A stretch of 64,000 nucleotides of DNA from Duganella sp. Root336D2 (GCF_001425005.1 NZ_LMDB01000001.1:2393-66392), one strand, 5' to 3'; numbered from the stretch's first letter, positions 9,003 through 18,538 are shown. Notes: generated by a model from the letters alone, not told the origin. Translations and numbers: made by a program.

Positions 9003-9691
9003 GGGTGTCCTCCAGGTTCGAGCGCGCGGGTGTCGAAAACAAGTTGCGGCCGCGAGCCGGGGCCGGCGGAGAGGTGGATGAATGGCCGCCGGCCTGCAAA
9101 CATCAGCTGCCAGCGCCCCAGGGCGATGAAGGTTGCACTGCCAAGGTGGACAGTGCCGATACGCCGGTGCGCCCGCAGCGAGCCGGGATTGAAGGCGGAA
9201 ATCCGGCTGCAGGTCCATTGCACTCCGCGCGCGCGCATGCGCCGGTGCGCCTCATCCCAGATTCGGCAAAAGGTCATGCCCAGGCGCATATGCGGCTGCA
9301 CGAAGACGTCGTAGTCCCAGCAAGAATCCGGCGCAGGCAGGAAGTAGCGCGCGCGCACCTCATCTTCCTCATAGGCGCCGAACTGGTACCACAAGGTTGC
9401 GGCGAGTTCCCTGCCTTTCCAGGCCGCGATGCTGCAGCCGCCCTGGCGCAGGCGCGCCGCAACCACTTCGCGCGGCCTCGGATAGTCCGGCGGCAATTCG
9501 GCCAGGCTTGCAACAGACGATATAACGATCTTGCCGGGAGCGGAGCGCATGGCTGCCGGCGCCACGCGCTGCGCAACGAAATGGTAGCGCCACAGCTGCA
9601 GCCCAAGGAGGCGCAATGCCCGCGCAAGGGCGTACCAGGCCGTATTGCCGGGGCCGAGTTCCGAGATAGTGTGCAAAAGGTGGGTGGCCAT
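8987..9691 (-). CDS. Putative GNAT-fold acyltransferase, unassigned
   Basis: 234 aa, cytoplasmic, no signal peptide. The middle part (SIAAWKGRELAATLWYQFG… to AHRRMRARGVQWTCSRISAFNPGSLRAHRRIG) has the order of strands and the 'FNPxSLRAHRRIG' ending seen in GNAT enzymes that act in surface-polysaccharide loci. A canonical Q/R-x-x-G-x-G/A loop is not clear. It forms a two-gene unit with the downstream TPR-like gene (16-bp overlap) and is divergent from the glycosyltransferase operon. Function is inferred only from fold resemblance. Confidence 0.6.
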   Translation of the reverse strand: MATHLLHTISELGPGNTAWYALARALRLLGLQLWRYHFVAQRVAPAAMRSAPGKIVISSVASLAELPPDYPRPREVVAARLRQGGCSIAAWKGRELAATLWYQFGAYEEDEVRARYFLPAPDSCWDYDVFVQPHMRLGMTFCRIWDEAHRRMRARGVQWTCSRISAFNPGSLRAHRRIGTVHLGSATFIALGRWQLMFAGRRPFIHLSAGPGSRPQLVFDTRALEPGGHPCQPT

Positions 9692-9703
9692 GCAGTCATT
9701 ACA

Positions 9704-9715
9704 GCAAAGCTTTGC
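9704..9715. promoter_or_regulatory. 12-bp perfect palindrome in the divergent promoter region
   Basis: GCAAAGCTTTGC lies between the divergent GNAT-like gene (start 9691) and the GT2-GT4 gene (start 9790). It could be an operator for the polysaccharide operon; no regulator can be assigned and chance occurrence is possible. Confidence 0.25.
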
Positions 9716-9789
9716 GCGAGCTCTTTGAGCTAACGCAAGCGCGTTCTCCGTCGCCTTGCATAGACTGGCATTTCCGGGGAGGGATCATC

Positions 9790-11871
9790 ATGCTCACTGT
9801 GCTGATGGCTACGTTCAATGGGGTGCGTACTTTACCTAAAGTGCTCGATGCCTACACGCAGTTGCATAGCCCGGAGGAGGGCTGGCGCCTGCTGGTCGTG
9901 GATAATGGCAGCGACGATGGCACGCGCGAATTGCTGATGTCCTACGCCAGCCGCCTGCCGCTGCACTATGCCTACGAACCGCGGCGTGGCAAGAACGCGG
10001 CGTTGAACCGTGGCCTGGCGGTGGCGATGAAAGGGCCCGAGACGCGCCTGTTTGTCTTCACCGACGACGACGCCACGCCTGAGCGCGACTGGCTGGTGCG
10101 CTACGCCGACGCAGCAAACGAACGGCAGGGTTTCGCGATTTTCGGTGGCAGCATCGTGCCCGATTGGAGCGAGATGCCGCCGGAATGGCTGCTGCGGCTG
10201 GTTCCCTGCGGCCTGACGTATGGCCTGACCGACCCCAAGCTGCCGGAAGGCCCTGTCTATCCGGGGCTTGTGTGGGGCGCCAATATGGCGGTGCGCGGCG
10301 AGGTCTTCCGCCACGGCTACCGCTTCGACGAGTCGATCGGGCCGGCCGCAGGCGAATATGCGATGGGAGGCGAAGTCAGTTTTACCCGCCTGCTGGAGGG
10401 CGCCGGATTCCAGTCCTGGTTCTGCCCTGCGGCGCGTGTTGCGCACCATATACGCCCGGTGCAGCTGACGCCCGACTGGGTCATGGCGCGCGCCCGGCGC
10501 TATGGCCGCGGTGCCTGCCGGCTGACCAAGGCGGGCCAGTTTCCCGAGCTGTTTGGCGCACCGCGCTGGATGCTGCGCAAGTACATGGAAGAACTGGGCG
10601 GCCTGGCTACAGCCATGCTGCTGCGCCAGCCGGAACGGATCTTCCAGCGGCGCTGGGAACTGGCCTACCTTGGCGGCTACATTGCAGAAGCGGCAGCGGC
10701 CATCAAACGCCCGGCCAGCCGCCGCATCGTGCTGACCAGCTTTTCGGGCGAGTTGGGCGGCATGGAGCTGCGCATGCTCGACGAAGCCCGCTTCCTCAAG
10801 GGTGTCGGCTATGAGTGCGTGTTGGCGCCGCCGCGCTTTGTCGGCGATGAGCGCTGGCGCCAGTCGGCGCAGGATGAATGCGTCGAAATAGCCGATCTGA
10901 AGGTGCCGCCGATGCTGGAAGAATGGCCCTGGCGCCACCTCAACCGCTTGCGCGCGATGGCCTTCAGCGCGCCGGCATTGCGCAAGCTGCGCCCCGACCT
11001 GGTACATGTGGCATTCTGCTGGACGACTTATGGCGCCAGCGCTTTATGGCTTGCGCAGCATTGCGGCGTACCGGCCGTGATCAGCGTCCACAACGCGTTC
11101 CCGCATACCGAGTTCAATGAATGGCAGCGTGGCCAGCTGCAGCGTGCCATGTCGGGAGTACGAGGCGTGTACGCAGTATCGGATTCTGCGATGAATCACT
11201 TCCTGGCGCTGTATCGCCATTGGCTGCCCGCTGGCGCGCGGCTGGCGGTGATACCGAACTGCGTCGATATGCGGCGCTTCCAGGCCTCGCCGCGGCGGCG
11301 CGCCGCTGCACGGCGCCAGTGGGGCATTGCCGACAATGACGAGGTGATCGGCAGCGTCGGCCGCCTGTCGGGGCAGAAACGCCCGGAGGAACTGCTGGCG
11401 ATCTTTGCCAGCCTGGCCCAGACGCGGCCGCGCTTGAAGCTCATGCTGGTCGGGACCGGCCCGCTGGAATCGACGCTGCGCGAGACGGTGCGCCGCCAGC
11501 GCCTGACGCGGCGCGTCATCTTTACCGGCTTCCAGGCCAAGGTTGAATCCATCATCCCCGCCATGGACCTCCATTTGCTGGTCAGCCTGCGCGAAGGTTT
11601 CGGCATTGCGACGATCGAGGCAATGGCGTGCGGCGTGCCGGTCCTGGCTACACGGGTGCCCGGCAGCGCAGATATCCTCGAGGGCAGCGCAGGCGGCTTG
11701 CTGCTCGCTCCGGGCGACATCGACAATGCGGTCCTGACGATCGACGCATTGCTGGACGATCCTGAACGCCGCGCCGAGATGGGGCGCCAGGGCAGGGCGG
11801 AAGCAGAGGCGCGGTATGCGGTCCCGGTTATCAGCGCGCAAGTGGAGGCCTTCTATGACGGGCTGACGTGA
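9790..11871 (+). CDS. Two-domain glycosyltransferase, GT2 fused to GT4
   Basis: 693 aa from the ATG at 9790 (GGGGAGGG ribosome site). Residues 1-~300 are a GT-A family 2 transferase: TVLMATFNG, VVDNGSDDG, and the metal-binding DDD at 92-94 (FTDDDATPE). The second half (~315-693) is a GT-B family 4 transferase: SGELGGMELRML, VGRLSGQKRPEELL, and the EGFGIATIEAMACG E-x7-E motif. The two activities probably add successive sugars to the same lipid-linked exopolysaccharide repeat unit on the inner face of the membrane. First gene of a three-gene operon with wzx (1-nt gap) and another GT4. Confidence 0.88.
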   Translation: MLTVLMATFNGVRTLPKVLDAYTQLHSPEEGWRLLVVDNGSDDGTRELLMSYASRLPLHYAYEPRRGKNAALNRGLAVAMKGPETRLFVFTDDDATPERDWLVRYADAANERQGFAIFGGSIVPDWSEMPPEWLLRLVPCGLTYGLTDPKLPEGPVYPGLVWGANMAVRGEVFRHGYRFDESIGPAAGEYAMGGEVSFTRLLEGAGFQSWFCPAARVAHHIRPVQLTPDWVMARARRYGRGACRLTKAGQFPELFGAPRWMLRKYMEELGGLATAMLLRQPERIFQRRWELAYLGGYIAEAAAAIKRPASRRIVLTSFSGELGGMELRMLDEARFLKGVGYECVLAPPRFVGDERWRQSAQDECVEIADLKVPPMLEEWPWRHLNRLRAMAFSAPALRKLRPDLVHVAFCWTTYGASALWLAQHCGVPAVISVHNAFPHTEFNEWQRGQLQRAMSGVRGVYAVSDSAMNHFLALYRHWLPAGARLAVIPNCVDMRRFQASPRRRAAARRQWGIADNDEVIGSVGRLSGQKRPEELLAIFASLAQTRPRLKLMLVGTGPLESTLRETVRRQRLTRRVIFTGFQAKVESIIPAMDLHLLVSLREGFGIATIEAMACGVPVLATRVPGSADILEGSAGGLLLAPGDIDNAVLTIDALLDDPERRAEMGRQGRAEAEARYAVPVISAQVEAFYDGLT

Positions 11872-11872
11872 A

Positions 11873-13300
11873 ATGCGCGGCATGGCGCGCAACTTTGCCT
11901 TCGGCTTTGCCGAAAAGTACCTGCAGGCCGCATTGGCCCTGGCATCTTCCATCATTCTCGCGCGGCTTCTGTCCCCTTCGGAGATCGGCGTCTATTCGAT
12001 CGCAGCGGTGCTGACCGGGCTGGCCCAGGTGTTCCGCGACCTGGGGACCGGTCAGTTATTAATTGCACGGCGTGATCTGTCGAGAGCAGAACAGCGCGCC
12101 TTACTGACCATATCGATTGCCATGGGATGGGGCCTCGCCCTGCTGGTGGCCGCCTCGGCCGACGCACTTGCGCACTTCTATCGGCAACCGCAACTGGCGC
12201 AAGTGCTGCACATCCTGGCCCTCAACTTCGTCCTGGTGCCGTTTTCGTCCCAGGTAACGGCACTGCTGCGCCGTGAGATGCGCGCGGGCGCGCTGTTAAG
12301 GGTGTCTGCGAGCTACAACGCGACGCAGTTTGTAGCTACCATCGCGTTGGCCAGCAACGGATCAGGACCCTGCGCCCTGGCGTGGGGCAGTTTTGCGGCG
12401 ACGCTGGCAGGCTTTCTGGCGGGGCTCTTCCAGCAGCCTGCCGGTATGGCATGGCGTCCCGGTTTGCATGGCATCTGCGCTCTGGTCCGGCCCGGCGGGC
12501 TTGCCGTGACGTCGAACGCAATCGACGAGGTCGGCGTCGTGGCGCCCGACCTCGTCGCCGGCAAACTGCTCGGGGTGCAGGAGGTGGCCTTGCTCGGCAA
12601 GGCGCAATCGGTGCTTTCGCTGTTCAACCAGGCCGTCACCAGTGCGGTCTCACCCGTGGTCTTCCCGCTTTTCGCGAAGCAGGCACGCGAAGGCGGTGAT
12701 CCGTTGCAGGCATACATCGCGGCGGCTGCGTGCATCACTGCCTTGTCCTGGCCCTTCTTCCTGTTTGCCGGCCTGTTCGCAGGGCCACTCGTGTCGCTGT
12801 TGTACGGCCAGCAGTGGCAAGGCTGCGTACCTTTGATACGGATCATGTGTGGCGCCGCTGCGCTGTATAGCATGTTCAATATGGCGCGCTATCTGTTGCT
12901 GGCCACCGGTCATATCGGAGAGCAAGCGAGGATCGACGCCATCGCGGTAGCGGGGCGCTTGGCGATACTCGTTCCCGCTGGACTGGCGGGGCTGGAATGG
13001 CTGGCGGCGGCGGTTGCCCTCAGCCTCCTGTTACGCAGCTGGCTGGTGTTGCGATGCCTGCGCAAGCTATACGGACTGGAGCCCGCTGTCTTGCTGCGGG
13101 CATTGCGCAAGAGCGCCCTGGCTACGGGTGCTGCGCTCGCCCCGGCCATGCTGGTGCTGGCAGCGGCCCGCAACGAGGCGCCTGGAGTGCTGCATTTGCT
13201 CGCCGGCGGCGGCGCGGGAGCGCTTGGATGGGGACTGGCAATCTGGCTCCAGCAGCATCCTTTGGCCGGCTTCCTGCGTCGCACCGGCTGGCAACCATGA
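11873..13300 (+). CDS. Oligosaccharide flippase, Wzx/MOP superfamily
   Basis: 475 aa, almost entirely hydrophobic, with about 12-14 predicted membrane segments. The N-terminus (FAEKYLQAALALASSIILARLLSPSEIGVYSIAAV) is the hallmark opening of Wzx-type polysaccharide exporters. It probably flips undecaprenyl-linked repeat units made by the flanking glycosyltransferases to the periplasm. Its start lies 1 nt after the GT2-GT4 stop; its end overlaps or abuts the next GT4 gene. The family is clear; the sugar specificity is not. Confidence 0.88.
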   Translation: MRGMARNFAFGFAEKYLQAALALASSIILARLLSPSEIGVYSIAAVLTGLAQVFRDLGTGQLLIARRDLSRAEQRALLTISIAMGWGLALLVAASADALAHFYRQPQLAQVLHILALNFVLVPFSSQVTALLRREMRAGALLRVSASYNATQFVATIALASNGSGPCALAWGSFAATLAGFLAGLFQQPAGMAWRPGLHGICALVRPGGLAVTSNAIDEVGVVAPDLVAGKLLGVQEVALLGKAQSVLSLFNQAVTSAVSPVVFPLFAKQAREGGDPLQAYIAAAACITALSWPFFLFAGLFAGPLVSLLYGQQWQGCVPLIRIMCGAAALYSMFNMARYLLLATGHIGEQARIDAIAVAGRLAILVPAGLAGLEWLAAAVALSLLLRSWLVLRCLRKLYGLEPAVLLRALRKSALATGAALAPAMLVLAAARNEAPGVLHLLAGGGAGALGWGLAIWLQQHPLAGFLRRTGWQP

Positions 13301-13311
13301 GGGGAGGGGTC

Positions 13312-14358
13312 ATGCGCATCGGAATCCTGTCTTATCCCATGTTGTTCCAGCGTGAAGGCGGGCTGCAGGTCCAGGTGCGCGAGACCGTCGCGGCGCTGAA
13401 CCACCTTGAGGCCTCGATGTCGGCGGAACTGGTCGACCCGGCGCGCCAGAGGTTGACCGACTTCGATTTGATCCATGTTTTCTCTGCATTTAACGGCAAT
13501 TTCCGCGTAGTCGAATCCGCGGTCGAACTGGGTCTTCCGGTGGTGCTTTCGCCCCTGGTCTCGCCCACCTGGAGCCGCAATGCAGGCCTTCGCGCGCGGG
13601 TGGCGGACCGGCTGGCAGGGCGCATCTGCTCCTATAACCTGCAGACAAGCTACGCCCAGACCAAGCGCGCGCTGCAACTGGCGGACCTGGTGATCGCGTT
13701 GGGCGAAGCCGAACGGGAGGCGATCGTGAGCGGATTCCTGACCGATCGCTCGAAAATCCGTGTCTTCCCCAATGGCATCAGCCGCCAGTTCTTTACCGCA
13801 AAAGGCGAGCTGTTCCGCCATCGCACCGGTATTGTCGGCCCCTTCGTGCTGACCGTGGGCACGGTCTCGTCATATAAGAACCAGCTTGGCCTGTCCCAGG
13901 CGCTGGCAGGCAGCGAGCTGCCACTGGTGATGATCGGCCCGGTCGCCCGCGAGGAGCACGACTACCTGCAAAGCGTGCTGAAGTCGCCCTGGTCGCGCTG
14001 GCTTGGCGCACTGGACCATGAGGATCCCTTGCTGGCCAGTGCCTATGCTGCCGCCTCGGTGGTGGCCTTGCCCAGCCAGGGTGAGATCTTCCCCTTGTCG
14101 GTGCTCGAGGCACTGGCGGCGGGCACGCCGGTGGTCATGACACAGGACAGTGCGCTGCAGATTGACGGCTCGGATGGCATGCTGCGCAAGGTCGCATGGA
14201 ACGACCAGGCCGGCCAACGGGAGGCGATTGTCAGCCTGGCTGCCCGGCCACCGCTACGCACCAGCGTGCAGTCGATGGTGGAGCAATTCACCTGGCAGCG
14301 TGTCGCCTCCCAGGTCGCAGCCTGCTACCGCGAACTGGTGCCGGCGGATACGGCCTGA
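13312..14358 (+). CDS. Family 4 glycosyltransferase
   Basis: 348 aa from the ATG at 13312, which is preceded by GGGGAGGGG. An alternative ATG at 13297 overlaps the wzx stop and adds five residues. GT-B fold: N-domain MRIGILSYPM…GGLQVQVRETVAAL, C-domain FPNGISRQFF, LTVGTVSSYKNQLGL, and SQGEIFPLSVLEALAAGTPVV with the E-x7-E motif. Third gene of the GT2-GT4 / wzx operon. It converges on the methyltransferase gene with a 2-nt gap. Confidence 0.87.
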   Translation: MRIGILSYPMLFQREGGLQVQVRETVAALNHLEASMSAELVDPARQRLTDFDLIHVFSAFNGNFRVVESAVELGLPVVLSPLVSPTWSRNAGLRARVADRLAGRICSYNLQTSYAQTKRALQLADLVIALGEAEREAIVSGFLTDRSKIRVFPNGISRQFFTAKGELFRHRTGIVGPFVLTVGTVSSYKNQLGLSQALAGSELPLVMIGPVAREEHDYLQSVLKSPWSRWLGALDHEDPLLASAYAAASVVALPSQGEIFPLSVLEALAAGTPVVMTQDSALQIDGSDGMLRKVAWNDQAGQREAIVSLAARPPLRTSVQSMVEQFTWQRVASQVAACYRELVPADTA

Positions 14359-14360
14359 AT

Positions 14361-15107
14361 TCAGGTTTTAGGCTTGTAGCGCAGCATCGCGGCGCCTTTT
14401 TCACACGGCAGCGAACTGATCTCAAGTTCCGGGAATTCAGCTGCCCAGCGCTGCAGGGCCGTGCGTTCGCCGGGGCGCATTGCGTCGTCCAGAAAGATTG
14501 CTGCGCCAGGCGCCAGGCGCGGGAAAAGGAGGGGGCCGGCAGGATAGCGCGCGGCCTCGCTGGTCGCCTGGGGCGGCCCATCGATCACGACCATCTCGAT
14601 TGCCTGTCCGGTCGCAAGCCCGCTGCAGTCGTACCAGGGCTGCTGCCGGTCGCCGAAGGTCTGGGTCAGCAGCGGGGCGTCGATGACCGTTGCCCAGTCT
14701 GCCAGGCCGTGCAGCTCCAGCAGGCGCCGGGTGCGCCTGGCATAGGCGGGATCGTGCTCCAGGCTGTACACTTTCCCGGCGCCGTTGATCTGCATGCAGC
14801 GCGCCAGCACCAGTGTCGAGGTGCCGCTGCTGCATTCCACCACGCACAAGGGCTTTTCATCAAGCGCATAGGCCGCCAGCTCCTGCAGGAAGTCGGGCGA
14901 TGCAGCCCAGCCCCGTGTCAAAGGCAGTGCGCGCTGCAATCCGAGGCTGATATACAGGCCTTGCAAGGCTTCAAGCTGCCGGAAGAGCGACGCATGTTCC
15001 TGCCGCGAATCATCCCGCAAGGCATGCACCAGCAGGTGCATATTCCGCACCTTGTGCAGGATATAGGCGCACAACAGCAGCACCCCGATGGCCGCGGCAT
15101 CGATCAT
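14361..15107 (-). CDS. Membrane-anchored class I SAM-dependent methyltransferase
   Basis: 248 aa. An N-terminal hydrophobic helix (about 2-18) anchors it to the inner membrane. It is followed by a Rossmann methyltransferase: motif I CVVECSSGTSTLVLARCM, motif II SLEHDP, and VVIDGPPQAT with a later FLDDAMRPGE. Its ATG overlaps the tyrosine autokinase stop (ATGA), so it is the third gene of the chain-length / kinase operon. A role in O-methylating the exopolysaccharide or a lipid-linked intermediate is likely from context. Confidence 0.78.
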   Translation of the reverse strand: MIDAAAIGVLLLCAYILHKVRNMHLLVHALRDDSRQEHASLFRQLEALQGLYISLGLQRALPLTRGWAASPDFLQELAAYALDEKPLCVVECSSGTSTLVLARCMQINGAGKVYSLEHDPAYARRTRRLLELHGLADWATVIDAPLLTQTFGDRQQPWYDCSGLATGQAIEMVVIDGPPQATSEAARYPAGPLLFPRLAPGAAIFLDDAMRPGERTALQRWAAEFPELEISSLPCEKGAAMLRYKPKT

Positions 15108-15868
15108 GCGTAGTATCCGTAGTATTGGGCACCGGGAAAGGCGCGCGATTTGTTGTAGACCAGGTTTACATGCCGGCAGTGTTCGATGCGCTGCAGCGCT
15201 GCCTGCACCGCGGACTGCGACGTGGTCTCGGCCTCGACCACCATGACAACCTGTCCCATTTGCGAAACCAGTACACTTGCTTCGGTGGTCAGCAGCAATG
15301 GTGGCGAGTCGAAAATGATGATGCGGTCCGGATAGCGGCTGGCCAGTTCCTCCAGTAGCCGGCTCATGTTGCGGCTGGCAAGCAGCTCGGTTGCATGGCG
15401 GCTTGCGGGGCCGGACGGCAACAAAGTAAGGGAGGGAACATTGGTGCGCAAGATAACGTCGGACAATTCCACGCTGCCATCGAGCAGCACATTCATCAGG
15501 CCGCTTTCGGCCTCCAGGCCCAGCACCTTGAGTACCGATGGCCGTGCCACGTCAGCGTCCACCAGCAGTGCGCGCGAGTCCTTCTCCATCGAAATGCTCA
15601 TTGCCAGGTTGACGGCGCAATAAGTCTTTCCTTCCCCTGGCAGGGCGCTTGTGACGACGATCAGGTTGCCATGCGGGATGGCATTGGCGCCGCTCGAGCG
15701 CGCATCATTGAGCAAGTGGCGCTTGACGATGCGAAAGTCCTCTGCAACTGAAGTGCGGCCACTCTCGTGCGTGATCATGCCCTTTTGGCGCATGCGCACC
15801 AGGTTGATGTCAGCATAGCCTAGCTCGGCCGGCGGTACGACTTCCAACAAACTGGGCGGTAGTTGCAT
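15104..15868 (-). CDS. Exopolysaccharide/PEP-CTERM locus tyrosine autokinase (BY-kinase)
   Basis: 254 aa from the ATG at 15868, chosen for its GGAGG site; the frame opens at 15934. BY-kinase motifs: Walker A SALPGEGKT (Lys81), Walker A' ALLVDADVARPS, Walker B IIIFDSPPLL, and a C-terminal tyrosine cluster (QYYGYYA) as the autophosphorylation tail. It works with the chain-length protein encoded 11 nt upstream to control polysaccharide polymerisation and export. The separate cytoplasmic kinase plus membrane adaptor arrangement is the usual one in PEP-CTERM exopolysaccharide loci. Confidence 0.9.
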   Translation of the reverse strand: MQLPPSLLEVVPPAELGYADINLVRMRQKGMITHESGRTSVAEDFRIVKRHLLNDARSSGANAIPHGNLIVVTSALPGEGKTYCAVNLAMSISMEKDSRALLVDADVARPSVLKVLGLEAESGLMNVLLDGSVELSDVILRTNVPSLTLLPSGPASRHATELLASRNMSRLLEELASRYPDRIIIFDSPPLLLTTEASVLVSQMGQVVMVVEAETTSQSAVQAALQRIEHCRHVNLVYNKSRAFPGAQYYGYYA

Positions 15869-15879
15869 GGGACCTCCAA

Positions 15880-17403
15880 TCACTGGTAGAGCAGGGTGAA
15901 TGCCATCACGCAGCAATAGCTTAATAGAAGGCAAGCGCTGCCGGCGCCAAAACCAAGGCGGTCGCGCCCGTGCCTGCGCTTTTCGTCGTCGGTCCAGTTC
16001 ATGCCGATCGTGCCCAGCACCCGCATGCCGGTTGCAGCGCGCAGTTCGGCCGGACTCAGGAAAGTAGGTCGCAATTCCGCCAGCCCAAGCGCCGCGGCTG
16101 TGCCGCCGAGCAGGCCGGCGGCCAGCACGGCGCTGTAATACAGTGCCCGGTTGGGACCTATCGGCCGTTGCGGCATGGTCGGCGGATCGATGATTTTGAA
16201 ACTCATCATCTCGGTAGTGGTTGTCAACTCGCCCGACAGCTTGGCCGCTTCGCGACGCGCAATAAATTTTTCATAGTTCTCCTTATTGACCTGGTAGTCG
16301 CGGGTCAGCTGCCCAAGCTGGGACTCGAGTTCGGGGACAGCGTTGCGCTGCTCCTGCAGATGCGCCTGGCGCTTTTGCATGGCATCGACGCGGGCCCGCA
16401 AGGCCGCGACCCGTGCCTCTGATTCAGCCAGCGCGACTTTCATTTGCTGGAACAAAGGGTTGTACTGGCGCGCCGTATCGCCAGGATCCGCCTGTTTCTG
16501 GCGTTCCTGCTGGCGCTTTTCTTCGAGCTGGGCGACCAGGCGCAATGCGGCGACAACATCGGGGTGCAGGTCGGTGTACTGCAGGCGCAAGGCGTCCAGG
16601 TTCTTGTTCAAGGCGCTGATCCTGGCATCGAGCTCGGACACTTCGGCCGGCGTGCCGACGGCGGCAAGCAGGGGTTCGTCGCCACCAAACTGCGCTTCAA
16701 TCGCTTTGCGTGCCTGTTCTGCTTCCGCCAGTTCGAGCTGGGCACTTGCCAGGGATTCACTGGCCGCCAACAGCTTGCCACCATAATCCTGGCCTTCGCG
16801 GGGCAGCAGGTAATTGTGTTTCAAGCGGAACTCCTTGACTGAGTTTTCCGCCGTCAGCAGGCGCTCTTCATAGCTCTTGATCTGTTCGTCGATGAACTGA
16901 ACCGCCTTTTCCGAGTCGCCCCTTTTTCCCTTGAAGCTGCCCTCGAGGAAGATCGACAGCAATGCCTGCACCACATCGCGCACCTGGCGCCGGTCCGAAT
17001 GCGTGTAACTGATGGTGTAGATATCGTAGGTGCCGGTGCCATTGATATGGATGCGCTTCAACATTTCTTCGACCATCGCATCGTGATCGCGCGCCGACAC
17101 GGTGCGCACATCAAGGTCGACCATGCGCAGCACGCGCTCGATATTCGGGCGGCTGAGCAAGGTCCTGCCCATGATGGCAACCTGCTGTTCAACGTTGGGC
17201 ATGCTGGTCATCCCCACCATCAGTGGCTTCAGGACGCTTTGCGTGTCGACGAACACCCGTGCCGTGCTCTGGTATTCGTCGGGGAGGGAATAGACCTTGG
17301 CCCAGCCTGCCATCACAAACAGCCAGGTGATACCGAATCCGGCCCAGCGATGCTGCCAGATGCCTTGCAGGCTTGACAGCAATTGGCTGAAGAGTTGCTC
17401 CAT
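15880..17403 (-). CDS. PEP-CTERM-system polysaccharide chain-length determinant (Wzz/PCP family)
   Basis: 507 aa. A first membrane helix (about 20-40, AGFGITWLFVMAGWAKV) is followed by the Wzz domain (PDEYQSTARVFVDTQSVLKPL) and a long periplasmic coiled-coil region (about 170-400). A Pro-rich segment and second helix (PTMPQRPIGPNRALYYSAVLAAGLLGG) come next, and a further hydrophobic C-terminus follows (CLLLSYCCVMAFTLLY). It sets chain length of the exopolysaccharide and activates the adjacent tyrosine kinase. First gene of the three-gene minus-strand operon; a TATAAT hexamer is visible upstream (about 17438-17443). Confidence 0.9.
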   Translation of the reverse strand: MEQLFSQLLSSLQGIWQHRWAGFGITWLFVMAGWAKVYSLPDEYQSTARVFVDTQSVLKPLMVGMTSMPNVEQQVAIMGRTLLSRPNIERVLRMVDLDVRTVSARDHDAMVEEMLKRIHINGTGTYDIYTISYTHSDRRQVRDVVQALLSIFLEGSFKGKRGDSEKAVQFIDEQIKSYEERLLTAENSVKEFRLKHNYLLPREGQDYGGKLLAASESLASAQLELAEAEQARKAIEAQFGGDEPLLAAVGTPAEVSELDARISALNKNLDALRLQYTDLHPDVVAALRLVAQLEEKRQQERQKQADPGDTARQYNPLFQQMKVALAESEARVAALRARVDAMQKRQAHLQEQRNAVPELESQLGQLTRDYQVNKENYEKFIARREAAKLSGELTTTTEMMSFKIIDPPTMPQRPIGPNRALYYSAVLAAGLLGGTAAALGLAELRPTFLSPAELRAATGMRVLGTIGMNWTDDEKRRHGRDRLGFGAGSACLLLSYCCVMAFTLLYQ

Positions 17404-17505
17404 GCTGCGCTCCCTGGTGATACGCCTCGGTGCTCTGGATTATATGGGCGGGATTGCAGCCTGGCTGGCGAACCCGCCCGAACTTTGAGGCCTGTCAAGA
17501 AGTGC

Positions 17506-18441
17506 TCAGGATTTGCGGCGGCGCAGCGCCAGCGACATAGCCAGCATGCCTGCGGCCAGCACGGCCATTGAATCGGGCTCGGGCAATTCCTGCTGCAAGG
17601 CGTTGGCCAGGGTGTTGTGCTGGATCGTGATCTGGTAGCTGGTACCGGCGCTCAGCAAGCCCGAAGTCTTGGTGAGCGGCGAGCCGAGCGGGGTGGCGAA
17701 GGTGTAAGTCAGGATGCCGGGACTGCCATCAGTGCGGCTGCGCACGCTGAACGCGTTCAACTGGTCCGGTGCGAAGTCGAAGATCCTGCCCTGGGTAGTC
17801 AGGTCGACGATATTGATGGACCAGGACAGGCGCGCGTTGGCATTGGCATCGGGCCCCGATCCGGGCGAGACGTAGGCCTGGGTAAATGCCGATGCGTCAA
17901 ACGACACGGTCATGGTGTCGGCCGCACCCAGGGTGAACTGGAAAGTGGTGGAAGTCCCCACGTCCGAGTTGCCCGAGGCAATGGCATTCAAGGCGGTCGA
18001 GGCATCGGCACGCGTCCGCGCGTGCGCTCCGGCTGGCGCGGCGCCGATCGTAATCGAGGCCCCGGTCAAGTCCTGGTCGGCATAGCCGAAGGTGCCCGGC
18101 ACCGGTGGCGGGCTGGCAAACGGGGTGAAATCGTTATTGGCCAGTCCGCCGCAAGTCCCGCCGACGCACTGATGGGCCACGTTTGGCGTACCGGTCAGGA
18201 TGGGAATCGAAGACGTCCCGTTGGCAAAGACGCCGTTCAGGGACGCCGTTGCATGGGCGTCGTTGGTGCCCTGCAGGATCGTGAAGTCGGCCGTGCTGTA
18301 GGCGGTGCCGTTGGCGTGGAGCAGGCGGAAATTGTTGATGTCGAGGATGGCCGAGGCGAAGGTCGATGCCTGGACCGGTGCACTGGCGATGCCCGCCATC
18401 AGGGCGGCAGTGGCCAGTAAGGAAGTGCGGAAGGTAGTCAT
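17506..18441 (-). CDS. PEP-CTERM sorted exported protein
   Basis: 311 aa from the ATG at 18441 (GGGAGA ribosome site); the frame upstream to 18729 is spurious. Signal peptide (MTTFRTSLLATAALMAGIASAPVQA), a Thr/Ala/Ser-rich beta-type body, and a C-terminal sorting signal: PEPDS, a transmembrane helix, then RRRKS. This is the substrate signal for exosortase, which is not in the window. A sigma-54 promoter with an upstream box lies directly ahead. Such proteins are thought to be exported to the exopolysaccharide matrix. It has no recognisable catalytic domain. Confidence 0.9.
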   Translation of the reverse strand: MTTFRTSLLATAALMAGIASAPVQASTFASAILDINNFRLLHANGTAYSTADFTILQGTNDAHATASLNGVFANGTSSIPILTGTPNVAHQCVGGTCGGLANNDFTPFASPPPVPGTFGYADQDLTGASITIGAAPAGAHARTRADASTALNAIASGNSDVGTSTTFQFTLGAADTMTVSFDASAFTQAYVSPGSGPDANANARLSWSINIVDLTTQGRIFDFAPDQLNAFSVRSRTDGSPGILTYTFATPLGSPLTKTSGLLSAGTSYQITIQHNTLANALQQELPEPDSMAVLAAGMLAMSLALRRRKS

Positions 18442-18492
18442 AGCGTGGATCTCCCGGTTGGATTGCGGCGGGTTTGCCGGCATGGTCGTACC

Positions 18493-18508
18493 AGCAGCAT
18501 CCGTGCCA
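18493..18508 (-). promoter_or_regulatory. Sigma-54 promoter (-24/-12) of the PEP-CTERM gene at 18441
   Basis: On the minus strand it reads TGGCACGGATGCTGCT, matching TGGCACG-N4-TTGCW with one mismatch and the required 10-nt gap between GG and GC. The predicted start of transcription is near 18482, about 40 nt before the ATG. It lies in the divergent region shared with the N-acyl amino acid synthase gene. Confidence 0.82.
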
Positions 18509-18538
18509 TGCGCCGCCGCCCCGCTGGGCGCTGGCCAT

